Positions 34,732 through 43,545 are shown, counted from the first letter of the stretch. The stretch is DNA of 64,000 nt from Micromonospora pallida (GCF_900090325.1 NZ_FMHW01000002.1:4031001-4095000), one strand, 5' to 3'. Notes: a model not told the origin generated them from the sequence alone. Made by a program: numbers and translations.

Positions 34732-35388
34732 TCACGGCGTGAGCCGGTAGCCGGCGCCCCGGACGGTCTCCAGGTGGTGCCGGCCGATCTTGCGGCGGAG
34801 GTAGCCGACGTACACCTCCACCGCGTTCGGCGCGGTCTCCAGACTGGCGTCCCAGACGTGGTCGAGCAACTCGGTCTTGCTGACCACCTCGCCGGGGCGG
34901 CGCATCAGGTAGTCCAGCAGCGCGAACTCCCGGGCGGTCAGGGCGATCTCGGCGTCGCCCCGGGTCACCCGCCGGGCGGCCGGGTCGAGGCAGAGGTCGC
35001 CGACGGTCAGCACGGCGGGGCGTTGCGGCGCGCCCCGGCGCAGCAGGGCTCGCAGCCGGGCCAGCAGCACCACGTACGAGAAGGGTTTGGTGAGGTAGTC
35101 GTCGGCCCCGCAGTCCAGTCCGTCGGCCTGGTCGTACTCGCCGTCCTTGGCGGAGAGCATGAGCACCGGCAGCCAGTGCGCCTCCGCGCGCAACCGGCGC
35201 ACCAGCTCGTAGCCGGAGAGCCCGGGGAGCATCACGTCGAGGATCATGGCGTCGTAACCGCCGTGCCGGGCGGCCTCCAGCCCCGCCGGACCGGTGGTCG
35301 CCACGTCCACCGCGAAGCCCTCCGCCTGGAGTCCCCGTTGCAGCGTCCCGGCCAACCGGGTCTCGTCCTCCACCACCAGCAGTCGCAC
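34732..35388 (-). CDS. OmpR/PhoB-family response regulator
   Basis: A 218-aa regulator: receiver domain with acidic pair VVEDE, phospho-acceptor Asp in MILDVMLPG, Ser in MLSAKDG and Lys in YLTKPFS. The winged-helix output domain ends in EVYVGYLRRKIG...VRGAGYRL. GTG start at 35388. It is transcribed divergently from the LolA-like exported protein gene, a plausible target, and paired with the downstream kinase. Confidence 0.94.
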   Translation of the reverse strand: MRLLVVEDETRLAGTLQRGLQAEGFAVDVATTGPAGLEAARHGGYDAMILDVMLPGLSGYELVRRLRAEAHWLPVLMLSAKDGEYDQADGLDCGADDYLTKPFSYVVLLARLRALLRRGAPQRPAVLTVGDLCLDPAARRVTRGDAEIALTAREFALLDYLMRRPGEVVSKTELLDHVWDASLETAPNAVEVYVGYLRRKIGRHHLETVRGAGYRLTP

Positions 35389-35483
35389 GGGTCAAGGGTG
35401 CCACCGTGGCGCCGCCGGCGGTTTCGGCTTCCTCAGCCCCCTCACAGCATGGGTCGGGCAGGATGACGACATAGGAGGTGCAC

Positions 35484-36632
35484 ATGTCTGTTCTGACAAG
35501 CCGACCGGCGCTGCGCTGGATCGTGCCGACGGCCGCGACGGTCGTCGTGATCGGCGGTGGCGCGGCGCTCGGCCAGTTCGCCGCCGAGGCCGAGCCGAGT
35601 CTGCCGCCGAGGAGCGCCGCACAGCTTCTGGTCGACCTGCAGACGTCCCGGTTGGAGGGGCTCTCCGGCACGGTGGTGCAGCGCGCCGACCTCGGCCTGC
35701 CGCCGCTGGTTGCCACAATGGCGGAGCGCAGCGAGAACCTGACCGCCCTGGTCGCCGGCACGCACACCATGCGGGTCTGGTACTCCGGGCCGGACAAGGC
35801 GCGGATCGCGTTCAAGGACACCCTCGGCGAGCGGGACGTCATCCGTAACGGCACCGACCTGTGGGTCTGGAGCAGCAAGAACAACGAGGCGTACCACCGG
35901 ACGCTGCCGGCCGACGCCGCGCAGCGCCCCGAGGAGGCCTCGGACCTGCCGATCACCCCGGCCGAGGCCGCCGACCGGGCGCTGGCCGCGATCGACCCGA
36001 CCACCGAGGTCAGCGTCGGCCGGTCCGCGACGGTGGCCGGGCGCGACGCGTACGAGCTGGTGTTGAAGCCGCGGGACGCCGCCTCCCTGGTCGACCAGGT
36101 GCGGATCGCGCTGGACGCGAAGGAGCACGTGCCGCTGCGCTTCGAGCTCTTCGCCGACGCGGCGGACGCCCCGGCGATCGAGGTGGCCTTCACCCAGGTC
36201 GACTTCAACCGCCCGGACGCCGACCAGTTCACCTTCAACCCGCCGCCCGGCGTCAAGGTGAACGAGGAGAAGTCCACCGGTGCCCGGCCCGAGCGTCCCC
36301 AGAAGCCCGAGCGTCCGCAGAAGCCGGCCGGGAAGCAGGAGCGGGACGTCAAGATGGTCGGTGAGGGCTGGGCTGCCGTGCTGGTCGCCCGGACCGACAA
36401 CCTCGCCCCCGCCGGACGGCCGACCGGGCAGGACGCCCCTGCCAGCCAGCCGGAGGGACGCGACGCCGCCGCCGGGTTGGACCTGCTCAACCAGTTGCCG
36501 AAGGTCAGCGGGGCCTGGGGCAGCGGCCGGCTCTTCTCCGGGACGGTCTTCAGCGTGCTGCTCACCGACGACGGCCGGGTGATCGCCGGCCTGGTCACTC
36601 CGGAGCGGCTCTACGAGGTCGCCCGCGGCTGA
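35484..36632 (+). CDS. LolA/RseB-like exported protein
   Basis: A 382-aa protein with an N-terminal membrane anchor/signal (IVPTAATVVVIGGGAAL), then a beta-rich domain of the LolA/LppX fold type: SGTVVQRADLGLP, MRVWYSGPDKARIAF, LWVWSSKNNEAYH, and a late FTQVDFNRPDADQFTFNPPPGVKV. A Pro/Lys/Arg linker with repeated ERPQKP follows, then another small domain. In Actinobacteria such proteins probably bind lipids outside the membrane; that is inference. ATG at 35484 with AGGAGG five bases upstream. Divergent from the two-component system. Confidence 0.75.
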   Translation: MSVLTSRPALRWIVPTAATVVVIGGGAALGQFAAEAEPSLPPRSAAQLLVDLQTSRLEGLSGTVVQRADLGLPPLVATMAERSENLTALVAGTHTMRVWYSGPDKARIAFKDTLGERDVIRNGTDLWVWSSKNNEAYHRTLPADAAQRPEEASDLPITPAEAADRALAAIDPTTEVSVGRSATVAGRDAYELVLKPRDAASLVDQVRIALDAKEHVPLRFELFADAADAPAIEVAFTQVDFNRPDADQFTFNPPPGVKVNEEKSTGARPERPQKPERPQKPAGKQERDVKMVGEGWAAVLVARTDNLAPAGRPTGQDAPASQPEGRDAAAGLDLLNQLPKVSGAWGSGRLFSGTVFSVLLTDDGRVIAGLVTPERLYEVARG

Positions 36633-36651
36633 CCCGTCCGCTCACCCCATG

Positions 36652-36687
36652 ATTCGCGTCACCGGAACCCGTTCCGGTGACGCGAAT
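36652..36687. terminator. Perfect 17-bp hairpin between the LolA-like gene and helD
   Basis: Arms ATTCGCGTCACCGGAAC / GTTCCGGTGACGCGAAT around CC, followed by TCTTTC. It probably ends the LolA-like transcript. It shares its outer TTCGCGTCA with a palindrome at 47601-47639. Confidence 0.75.
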
Positions 36688-36750
36688 TCTTTCCCGGAAC
36701 TTGGTCGGCACCGCCGGGGCAGGCTATCTTTCTCAGTTCAGACACAAAAA

Positions 36751-36775
36751 GAACGACCATTAGAAATGGCCGTTC
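36751..36775 (+). promoter_or_regulatory. Hairpin in the helD leader
   Basis: GAACGACCATT-AGA-AATGGCCGTTC forms an 11-bp stem with one mismatch, about 30 bases before the TTG start; an in-frame ATG lies inside the right arm. It sits in an unusually AT-rich leader and may be an operator or an RNA structure. Confidence 0.45.
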
Positions 36776-36804
36776 AGCGCTATTCTAGCGAATTGGGAGA
36801 GGGC

Positions 36805-39096
36805 TTGTCAACGCAGTCCGACGAGCAGCAGCACACCGACGAGATCGGCCGTGAGCAGGAGTACGTCTCGATGCTCTACCGCCGGCTGGACGGGCTGCGA
36901 GACCAGGCCGCCCGCCGACTGGCCGAGGAACTGCGCAGCGATGGCGGTACCGATCAGGCCCGGTCCCAGCGGGACACCGTCGTGCGGATGTACGCCGAGC
37001 AGGTGGAGCAGTTCTCCGCCGTGGAGCAGGGCCTCTGCTTCGGCCGGCTGGACTCCGACGACGGCTCCCGCCGGTACATCGGCCGGATCGGCATCTTCGA
37101 CACCGGAGACGACTACGACCCGCTGCTGATGGACTGGCGGGCCCCGGCCGCCCGGCCGTTCTACCTCGCCACGGCGGCCAACCCCCAGGGCGTACGCCGT
37201 CGCCGGCACCTGCGGACCCGGGACCGCAAGGTGGTCGGGCTGCACGACGAGACCCTCGACCTGGCCAGCGCCTCCCCCACCGCGCACGAGGAACTGACCG
37301 GTGAGGCGTCCCTTCTGGCGGCGCTGAACGCCAGCCGGACCGGTCGGATGCGGGACATCGTCGAGACCATCCAGGCCGAACAGGACCGGGTGATCCGGGC
37401 CGACCTGGGCGGGGTGCTGGTCGTCCAGGGCGGGCCGGGCACCGGCAAGACCGCGGTCGCGCTGCACCGCGCCGCGTACCTGCTCTACACCCACCGCCGG
37501 GAGCTGTCCACCCGGGGCGTGCTGCTGGTCGGGCCGAACGTGACGTTCCTGCGCTACATCTCCCAGGTGCTGCCGACGCTGGCTGAGACCGGCGTGCTGC
37601 TCCGTACCCCGGGGGACCTCTTCCCCGGCGTGACCGCCCGCCGCGCCGAGTCGGCCGAGGTCGCAGCGCTCAAGGGCCGGCTGGTGATGACCGAGGTTCT
37701 TGCCAACGCAGTACAGGACCGGCAGTGGGTGCCGGACGAGCCGTTGCAGATCGAACTCGAACAGCGGGACAGGCTGACCCTCACCCCGGAGACCTGCCGG
37801 GCGGCCCGCGAGCGGGCCAGCCGCTCGGGCCGGCCGCACAACCTGGCCCGCGCGCTGTTCGACATCGAGATCATCCACGCCCTCGCCGACCAGGAGGCCG
37901 AGCGGATCGGCGCGGACCCGCTCGGTGGGGAGAACCTGCTCGACGAGGCCGACGTCGCCGAGATCCGCCGGGAACTGCGGGAGGAACCCGACGTACGGGC
38001 GGTGCTCGACCAGCTCTGGCCGGTGCTCACCCCGCAACGCCTGCTCGCCGACCTGTTCGCCGACCCGGACCGGATCGCCACCGCCGCGCCCATGCTCGAC
38101 GCGGACGAACGGGCGCTGCTACACCGCGAACCGGGTGGCTGGGCGCCCTCCGACGCGCCGCTGCTCGACGAGGCCGCCGAACTGCTCGGCGAGGACGACC
38201 GGGCGGCGGCGGCCCGGCGGGAACGGATCCGCGCGCAGGCCCGCGAGTATGCCGAGGGCGTGCTGGAGATCTGGCGGGGCTCCCGCTCGATCGACGTGGA
38301 GGACGAGGCGGACGGCGGTGAGATCCTCGGGGTCACCGACCTGCTCGACGCCGACCGGCTGCTGGAACGGCAGGAGACCGGGGACACCCTGACCACCGCC
38401 GAGCGGGCCGCCGCCGACCGGAACTGGGCGTTCGGGCACGTCATCGTGGACGAGGCGCAGGAGCTGTCGCCGATGGGCTGGCGGCTGCTGATGCGCCGCT
38501 GCCCGAGCCGGTCGATGACCATCGTCGGGGATGTCGCGCAGACCGGCGCGCTCGCCGGCACCGCGTCCTGGCGGGTGGCGCTGGAGCCGTACGTGGCCGA
38601 CCGGTGGCGGCTGGAGGAGCTGACCGTCAGCTACCGCACCCCGGCGGAGATCATGGCGGTCGCCGCCGACGTGCTCGCCCGGATCGACCCCGGGTTGCGT
38701 CCGCCCCGCTCGGTACGCAGCACCGGCGTCGAGCCGGTCGATCGTACGGTCGCCCCGGAGCGGCTCGCCGCCGAACTGGTCGACGAGGCGCTCCGGGAGG
38801 TGACCGGCCTCGGCGACGGCCGGCTCGGCGTGATCGTGCCGGCCGGTCGGGTCGACGAGCTGGGCGCGGCGGTGACCGGCGCGCTGCCGGAGGCGGCGGT
38901 GGGCGAGCACCCGGAGCTGGAGAGCCAGCTCGTGGTGCTGACCGTCGCGCAGGCCAAGGGCCTGGAGTTCGACTCCGTCCTGCTGGTCGACCCGGACGCG
39001 ATCGTCGCCGAGTCGCCGCGTGGCGACAGCGACCTCTACGTCGCCCTCACCCGCGCCACCCAACGCCTGACCACCCTCCGTCCGCTGACCCCCTGA
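36805..39096 (+). CDS. helD: HelD-like UvrD/Rep-family helicase (RNA polymerase recycling factor)
   Basis: A 763-aa superfamily 1 motor of the actinobacterial HelD type. An N-terminal coiled-coil-like arm (EQEYVSMLYRRLDGLRDQAARRLAEEL) precedes a GRIGIFD..LLMDWRAPAARPFY segment. Walker A is GGPGTGKTA (about residues 210-217), with LLVGPNVTFLRYI, Walker B VIVDEAQEL and the C-terminal VTVAQAKGLEFDSV and YVALTRA motifs. HelD proteins pull stalled RNA polymerase off DNA, and some actinobacterial members confer rifamycin tolerance. TTG with GGAGAGG upstream is preferred; ATG 36766 would add 13 residues. Confidence 0.9.
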   Translation: MSTQSDEQQHTDEIGREQEYVSMLYRRLDGLRDQAARRLAEELRSDGGTDQARSQRDTVVRMYAEQVEQFSAVEQGLCFGRLDSDDGSRRYIGRIGIFDTGDDYDPLLMDWRAPAARPFYLATAANPQGVRRRRHLRTRDRKVVGLHDETLDLASASPTAHEELTGEASLLAALNASRTGRMRDIVETIQAEQDRVIRADLGGVLVVQGGPGTGKTAVALHRAAYLLYTHRRELSTRGVLLVGPNVTFLRYISQVLPTLAETGVLLRTPGDLFPGVTARRAESAEVAALKGRLVMTEVLANAVQDRQWVPDEPLQIELEQRDRLTLTPETCRAARERASRSGRPHNLARALFDIEIIHALADQEAERIGADPLGGENLLDEADVAEIRRELREEPDVRAVLDQLWPVLTPQRLLADLFADPDRIATAAPMLDADERALLHREPGGWAPSDAPLLDEAAELLGEDDRAAAARRERIRAQAREYAEGVLEIWRGSRSIDVEDEADGGEILGVTDLLDADRLLERQETGDTLTTAERAAADRNWAFGHVIVDEAQELSPMGWRLLMRRCPSRSMTIVGDVAQTGALAGTASWRVALEPYVADRWRLEELTVSYRTPAEIMAVAADVLARIDPGLRPPRSVRSTGVEPVDRTVAPERLAAELVDEALREVTGLGDGRLGVIVPAGRVDELGAAVTGALPEAAVGEHPELESQLVVLTVAQAKGLEFDSVLLVDPDAIVAESPRGDSDLYVALTRATQRLTTLRPLTP

Positions 39097-39459
39097 CCTC
39101 CCGGGTGCCCCCGGCTGGCCACGGTCGGCCGCTCGGTTCCGCCGAAACGGCGGTGTCCGTCGCCCTCGGACACCGCCGTTTCGGCGACATGGAGTTGATC
39201 AAGGCAAGTGGCCGAGCCGGAGCCCGACGGTGTCCCGGCGATGCGCCTGATCATTCCGTATGTGTTCCGGATCTTGCCCGGTCTGTACCCGTCGATCGGT
39301 TTCTCGTGGTCATGTTTGTCAGCTAGTTTCGTCGATACGCGGATTGCGGGGGGTGCGGAGGCGCAACATGGCGGCCCGGCTCCGAACCACGGCACCGACG
39401 CCGGCATTGGTGTTAGAGATAACCGACGGGACGATGAGTAATCGTGAGGCGGGTGCTGG
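39097..39459. other. 363-bp intergenic region with a 20-bp-stem hairpin
   Basis: Apart from the hairpin at 39140-39186, only short unconvincing frames occur. The right half is relatively AT-rich (about 39260-39340) and probably holds the promoter of the cold-shock-domain gene. Confidence 0.5.
39140..39186. terminator. Strong hairpin after helD
   Basis: Arms CGCCGAAACGGCGGTGTCCG and its exact complement, with loop TCGCCCT, 44 bases after the helD stop; a perfect 20-bp stem. Confidence 0.75.
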
Positions 39460-39879
39460 ATGGCCGAGGGCTACGTCAGAGACTTCAACAGCGAAAAGGG
39501 CTACGGCTTCATCACGCCCGACGCCGGCGGCCCTGTCCTACTTGTGCGCTTCTTCGACATCCAGATGCTCGGCTACAAGACCTTGGAGGAGGGCGAGCGG
39601 GTGTCGTACGCGGTCGAGGTCGAGGCCGACGGGACTCCGCGCGCAGTCGAGGTCACCCCGCTCGGGAGGCGCATGCCAGGGCGAGGCACGTCCGGCCAGT
39701 CACCCCCATCAGCGAGGCCCATACTCCTGGTCATGGCGCTGTTGGCGGTGCCAACAGGGATGATGGTGTTCACCGCCATAGCGATGTTCGGGGGCTGGCA
39801 GCTTCCTGAATGGTGGGCCCCGGTCCTCGGGGTGGGGTTCGGCGCGAGCCTGCTCGTCGCGAGGCTCTACAACAAGTAA
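39460..39879 (+). CDS. Cold-shock-domain protein with C-terminal membrane segments
   Basis: A 139-aa protein. Residues 1-66 form a cold-shock OB fold: GYVRDFNSEKGYGFITPD carries RNP1 (KGYGFI). The RNP2 position reads VLLVRFFDIQ, where canonical proteins have VFVHFS, so an RNA-stacking His is missing. A linker of about 20 residues then leads to two hydrophobic segments (LLVMALLAVPTGMMVFTAIAMF and APVLGVGFGASLLVARLY). CSD plus TM fusions (e.g. with DUF1294) are known. The job of this one is unknown. Confidence 0.75.
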   Translation: MAEGYVRDFNSEKGYGFITPDAGGPVLLVRFFDIQMLGYKTLEEGERVSYAVEVEADGTPRAVEVTPLGRRMPGRGTSGQSPPSARPILLVMALLAVPTGMMVFTAIAMFGGWQLPEWWAPVLGVGFGASLLVARLYNK

Positions 39880-40133
39880 GTTCCGCAGCGGCCCCACTCG
39901 CCAGTCCACCGGCCATCGAGCCGCCCATCGCGCGAGCGGGCCGCCGTCCGATCCGCACGTCAAGACGGCCCTGACGGCTTGCACGGACGATGGTGGGTCA
40001 GGCGATGGTCTGCTCGGCCCACTCCCTGGTACCGGCCCTCACGGGCTCTCGGCCTGCGGCGCATCTGACCTTCGTCCCGAAGGAACCACTAGCCACACAT
40101 GAACGGCACCCACAGCGGCTGCCACACGACAGC
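39880..40133. other. Gene-free stretch, part of a 340-bp region before the next gene
   Basis: No supported ORF. The remainder of the gap, up to 40219, holds a hairpin (40134-40176) and a tRNA 3'-half remnant (40180-40223). Confidence 0.5.
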
Positions 40134-40176
40134 AGGCAAAAGGCCGCCTCCGACGTACGGAAACGGCCTTTTGCCT
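40134..40176 (-). terminator. Hairpin next to the tRNA remnant
   Basis: Arms AGGCAAAAGGCCG / CGGCCTTTTGCCT, 13-bp perfect, placed exactly where a tRNA terminator would be relative to the 3' end at 40180, just as for tRNA-Val at 24170. Confidence 0.7.
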
Positions 40177-40179
40177 GCG

Positions 40180-40223
40180 TGGAGCCGAGGGGACAAGCCC
40201 TGGCCCCCTCTGATGCGAATCAG
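40180..40223 (-). pseudogene. tRNA 3'-half remnant (tRNA-Ala(CGC)-like)
   Basis: Read on the minus strand, the segment has an anticodon-loop-like CTGATTCGCATCAG (anticodon CGC), a degenerate T-arm (AGGGCTTGTCCCC, with bases missing from the GGTTCGA loop), and an intact acceptor 3' strand CCTCGGCTCCA. No 5' half is present; a protein-coding sequence ends there instead. This fits a tRNA pseudogene or an old attachment-site scar. Confidence 0.5.
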
Positions 40224-40621
40224 TCGTCGGTGAAGCCGCCGGTGTGGCTGGCCGGGGCCGACTGGTCACTGGTGGAGCCGGCGGCCGGCGTACTCAGGCC
40301 ACCGGTGGTGGCGTCCCCGGTGGTGGTCGGCGCGACCGTGCCGGGATGCCGCTCGGGCTGCCGCGCCAACCGGCGTACGCTCGCCGGTCCGGCGGTGCCG
40401 CCGGTGGTGGTGACCGCCCCCTGGCCCCGGGTCGGGCCGCCGTCGCGCAGCACCTCCGGGTCGATCGGCACGTGCGCCGGATCGTCCGGGTCCTCCCGCT
40501 GGAGTTGCTGCTGCACGTCGGTCGGGGGCGAGTTCATCTCGTTCAGGGCGTCCTCGCCGTAGACCCCGGCGAGCAGTCGGTCCTCGGTCCGCCGGGCGGA
40601 CTCGCGCATGCTGTCGGACAC
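40220..40621 (-). CDS. Conserved hypothetical protein, disordered C-terminus
   Basis: A 133-aa protein. The N-terminal part (VSDSMRESARRTEDRLLAGVYGEDALNEM) is helical; the rest is Pro/Thr/Gly-rich and probably disordered. GTG at 40621 is chosen because GAGGTGATC precedes it; longer frames upstream lose coding character. Its last codons overlap the tRNA remnant. No function can be assigned. Confidence 0.65.
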   Translation of the reverse strand: MSDSMRESARRTEDRLLAGVYGEDALNEMNSPPTDVQQQLQREDPDDPAHVPIDPEVLRDGGPTRGQGAVTTTGGTAGPASVRRLARQPERHPGTVAPTTTGDATTGGLSTPAAGSTSDQSAPASHTGGFTDD

Positions 40622-40866
40622 CTGGATCACCTCGCAGGAATGTCGGTGACCCGCTGCCTGCCCGGCCCCGCTCCAGCTAAACCCCGCCCGCGACGACCAG
40701 TTCGCCCCCGCCGGCCAGCACGGTCGTCCGCCCCGCACCACCGGCGTCGATGTTCGTACCCGGCGGTTCACCGGCCCGTCGTCTGCCGCTCGCCCGCGCG
40801 CCGACCGCGCTCGGCGATGCTGTCGGGCGGGTTGGCGGGACGCACCCGCCCCCGAGGGGAGCAAGC

Positions 40867-42909
40867 GTGCGGACAGTACGCCGTACCGCCACCGCGATCC
40901 TGGCGGTGGCGATCGTGACGACCGGGCTGAGCGTGCCCGCGCAGGCGCGACCGCGACCGGACCGGACGTTCGACGTGCAGGCCCACCGGGGCGGGCTGGG
41001 CCTGCGGGTGGAGAGCAGCCTCGCGTCGTTCGGCAACGCGCTCCAACTGGGGGTGACCACCCTGGAGCTGGACGTCCAGATCACCGAGGACGGACAGGCC
41101 GTGGTCACCCACGACCGCCGGGTGAGCGGGACGAAGTGCGTGGACACCGCGCCGGTCGTCCCCGGTGACCCGGAGTTCCCGTACGTCGGGAAGTACGTCA
41201 ACACGCTCAACCTGGCGCAGGTGCGCACCCTGGACTGCGGCACGAGGACCCTGGCCGACCGGCCGGGCCAGCTCGCCGTGCCCGGTGCCCGGATGCCGTT
41301 GCTGCGCGAGGTGTTCGACCTGGTGAAGCGGTACCGGGCCGACGACGTGACGCTCAACGTCGAGACCAAGGTGGAGGCCGGCGCACCGCACGAGACCGCG
41401 CCCCGGGAGCAGTTCGTGCAGGTCACCGCCGCCGAGATCCGCGCCGCCGGGCTGCGCGACCAGGTGACCGTCCAGAGCTTCGACTGGGGCGCGCTGATGC
41501 GGATGCGTCAGGTCGACCCGAAGCTGCCGCTGGTCGCGTTGACCAACTACGACTTCCTCCAGGTCGGCCAGCCCGGCGCGTCGCCCTGGCTGGGTGGCAT
41601 CGACATCGACGACTTCGGCGGCGACCCGGTCCGCGCGGTACGCAGCTTCGGCGCGGACGCGTTCTCCCCGGTGCACGGTTTCCCGCAGAACGGCACGGTC
41701 ACCGACCCCGGCTACCGGCCGTACGTGACCAGGGAGATGGTGGCGCACGCGCACCGCAACGGGCTGAAGGTGATCCCGTGGACGGTGAACGACGTACCGA
41801 CCATGGCGAAGCTCGTCGACGACGGCGTGGACGGCATCATCACCGACTACCCGGACCGGTTGCGCGGCCTGCTCGCCGAGCGCGGATACGAGCTGCCGCG
41901 CGGGTACGCCTCCCCGTTCGACATCCAGGCGCACCGGGGTGGCCGGGCGGACCGGCCGGAGAACACCCTGCCCGCGTTCGCGTACGCGCTGGAGAACCCG
42001 GCCATCTCCACCCTGGAGATGGACACCGGGGTCACCGCCGACGGGCACCTCGTGGTGCTGCACGACCGGCGGGTCAACGGTAGCCACTGCCAGGACACCG
42101 CCCCGGCCACCCCGGGTGACCCGGAGTTCCCCTACGTCGGGAAGCTGGTGCACGACCTGACCCTGGCCCAGCTCAGCACCGTGGACTGCGGGACGCTGAC
42201 CCCGCCGGACGCGCCGCACCAGGTGCCCGTGCCCGGCGCCCGCATCCCGACCCTGGACGAGGTGCTCGACCTGGTCCGGACCAGCGGCCGGGACGACGTG
42301 CGGCTGAACATCGAGACGAAGATCAGCCCGCTGGTGGCGGACACCGCCGGGTACCGGGAGTTCACCCGGAAGCTGGTGCGGGCGGTCGAGCGGGCCGGGC
42401 TGGTGGGCCGGACCACCATCCAGTCCTTCGACTGGCGGACCATCACCCACGCCCGCGAGCTGAACCGGCGGATCGAGACGGTTGCCCTGATCTGGCAGTA
42501 CGGCCCGGCCGAGTGCGCCAGCCTCGCCGACGAGTGCTCGCTGCGAGCGGTCTACGACGACCCGTCGGTGCAGAGCCCGTGGACCGCCGGACTGGACTGG
42601 TGGCGGTACCAGGACCTGGGCAAGCTGGTCCGCGCCTCCGGCGCGACCACGGTGTCGGCGAACTGGCAGGTGCACGACCCGGCGCAGGGCACCGTGGCGT
42701 CCGCCGACTGGTACCTGCGGGAGAACCCGGCCTACCACCACGGACCGGACGTGCCGGCCCTCCAGCGGCGGTACGGGCTGAAGGTGGTCCCGTACACGGT
42801 CAACGACCCGGCGGTGATGCAGCGGGTCATCGACCTCGGCGTGGACGGCGTCATCACCGACGACCCGCGACTGCTGGTCGAGGTGGCGATCCGCAACGGC
42901 CTGCGCTGA
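40867..42909 (+). CDS. Secreted tandem glycerophosphodiester phosphodiesterase
   Basis: A 680-aa protein with a signal peptide (TATAILAVAIVTTGLSVPAQA, cut near residue 27), then two full GDPD barrels: the first from HRGG (H40) and the second from HRGG (H356). Each has the E-x-D metal site (LELDVQ; LEMDTG), the HDRRV catalytic His region and a C-terminal PWTVND/PYTVND with ITD. The domains share long blocks (DTAP..PGDPEFPYVGK), showing internal duplication. Single-domain GDPDs are about 250-350 aa. It would hydrolyse glycerophosphodiesters outside the cell. GTG start at 40867, RBS GAGGGGAGC. Confidence 0.92.
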   Translation: MRTVRRTATAILAVAIVTTGLSVPAQARPRPDRTFDVQAHRGGLGLRVESSLASFGNALQLGVTTLELDVQITEDGQAVVTHDRRVSGTKCVDTAPVVPGDPEFPYVGKYVNTLNLAQVRTLDCGTRTLADRPGQLAVPGARMPLLREVFDLVKRYRADDVTLNVETKVEAGAPHETAPREQFVQVTAAEIRAAGLRDQVTVQSFDWGALMRMRQVDPKLPLVALTNYDFLQVGQPGASPWLGGIDIDDFGGDPVRAVRSFGADAFSPVHGFPQNGTVTDPGYRPYVTREMVAHAHRNGLKVIPWTVNDVPTMAKLVDDGVDGIITDYPDRLRGLLAERGYELPRGYASPFDIQAHRGGRADRPENTLPAFAYALENPAISTLEMDTGVTADGHLVVLHDRRVNGSHCQDTAPATPGDPEFPYVGKLVHDLTLAQLSTVDCGTLTPPDAPHQVPVPGARIPTLDEVLDLVRTSGRDDVRLNIETKISPLVADTAGYREFTRKLVRAVERAGLVGRTTIQSFDWRTITHARELNRRIETVALIWQYGPAECASLADECSLRAVYDDPSVQSPWTAGLDWWRYQDLGKLVRASGATTVSANWQVHDPAQGTVASADWYLRENPAYHHGPDVPALQRRYGLKVVPYTVNDPAVMQRVIDLGVDGVITDDPRLLVEVAIRNGLR

Positions 42910-43073
42910 GCCGGCCGGCGGCCTCCGGCGCAGATGTCATCCGGGCCGGTGGGGTGCGTTACTGCCCCACCGGCACCGGGTAGCCAGGCGGTGCCCCGCC
43001 GAGTACCGCGCCGTGACCGGAACGCGGAGCGGGGGCGTGGGTGCAGGACTCATCGCATCCTGAGGAGGACCAG

Positions 43074-43472
43074 ATGAGCACGCAGGCTGCAAGCACCAGG
43101 CCGGCCAACCGTCCGGCGCAGGAGATGCAGAACCGGGCCGGACAGGACATGCCGAACCGCGCGATGGCGGAGGCACCGACCCGTCCGATGCCGGCGATGC
43201 ACGACGGCCGGCGCGAGGCCATGCAGGCACCCGGTACGGAGACCAAGAACGCTTTCCGCACCACCGAGTTCTGGGTCTACGTCGCTGCTGTGATCGGCGT
43301 TCTGGCCGCCTCGCAGCTGGTCGGCAAGAACTCGACCGGAGTGGACATCTTCCGGGCCAACAACGCCTGGTTCATGGTCACTCTGCTGACCATCGGTTAC
43401 CTGGGTAGCCGTGGCCTGGCCAAGGCCGGGAGCGCCTTCCGTAGCGGCGCGGAGCGTACCGCCCGGCACTGA
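43074..43472 (+). CDS. Small membrane protein, conserved hypothetical
   Basis: A 132-aa protein with a hydrophilic Met/Pro/Arg-rich N-terminus (about 60 residues) and two hydrophobic segments (FWVYVAAVIGVLAASQLVG and AWFMVTLLTIGYLGSRGLA). ATG at 43074 has GAGGAGG upstream. Similar proteins are common in Actinobacteria without known function. Followed by a 19-bp hairpin. Confidence 0.75.
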   Translation: MSTQAASTRPANRPAQEMQNRAGQDMPNRAMAEAPTRPMPAMHDGRREAMQAPGTETKNAFRTTEFWVYVAAVIGVLAASQLVGKNSTGVDIFRANNAWFMVTLLTIGYLGSRGLAKAGSAFRSGAERTARH

Positions 43473-43504
43473 CCGGTAGGCGCGGTCGCCGACCGGCGTC
43501 ACAC

Positions 43505-43545
43505 CGACGGTGGCCTCCGGGGGATTCCCCCGGAGGCCACCGTCG
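43505..43545. terminator. Bidirectional hairpin between convergent genes
   Basis: Perfect 19-bp arms (CGACGGTGGCCTCCGGGGG and complement) with loop ATT. Lies between the ends of the plus-strand membrane protein gene and the minus-strand Spo0M gene. Confidence 0.8.

Noticed and set aside
34691..36598. 635-aa minus-strand frame antisense to the LolA-like gene and response regulator
   Set aside because: Ser/Arg-rich low-complexity translation, no motifs, fully covered by two well-supported genes.
36652..36687. Rifamycin-associated element upstream of helD
   Set aside because: The palindrome does not match the known GGGGCTTGC-type element and is better explained as a terminator of the previous gene.
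40768..42741. 657-aa minus-strand frame antisense to the GDPD gene
   Set aside because: A shadow of the tandem GDPD coding sequence; Val/His/Arg/Gly-rich without domains.
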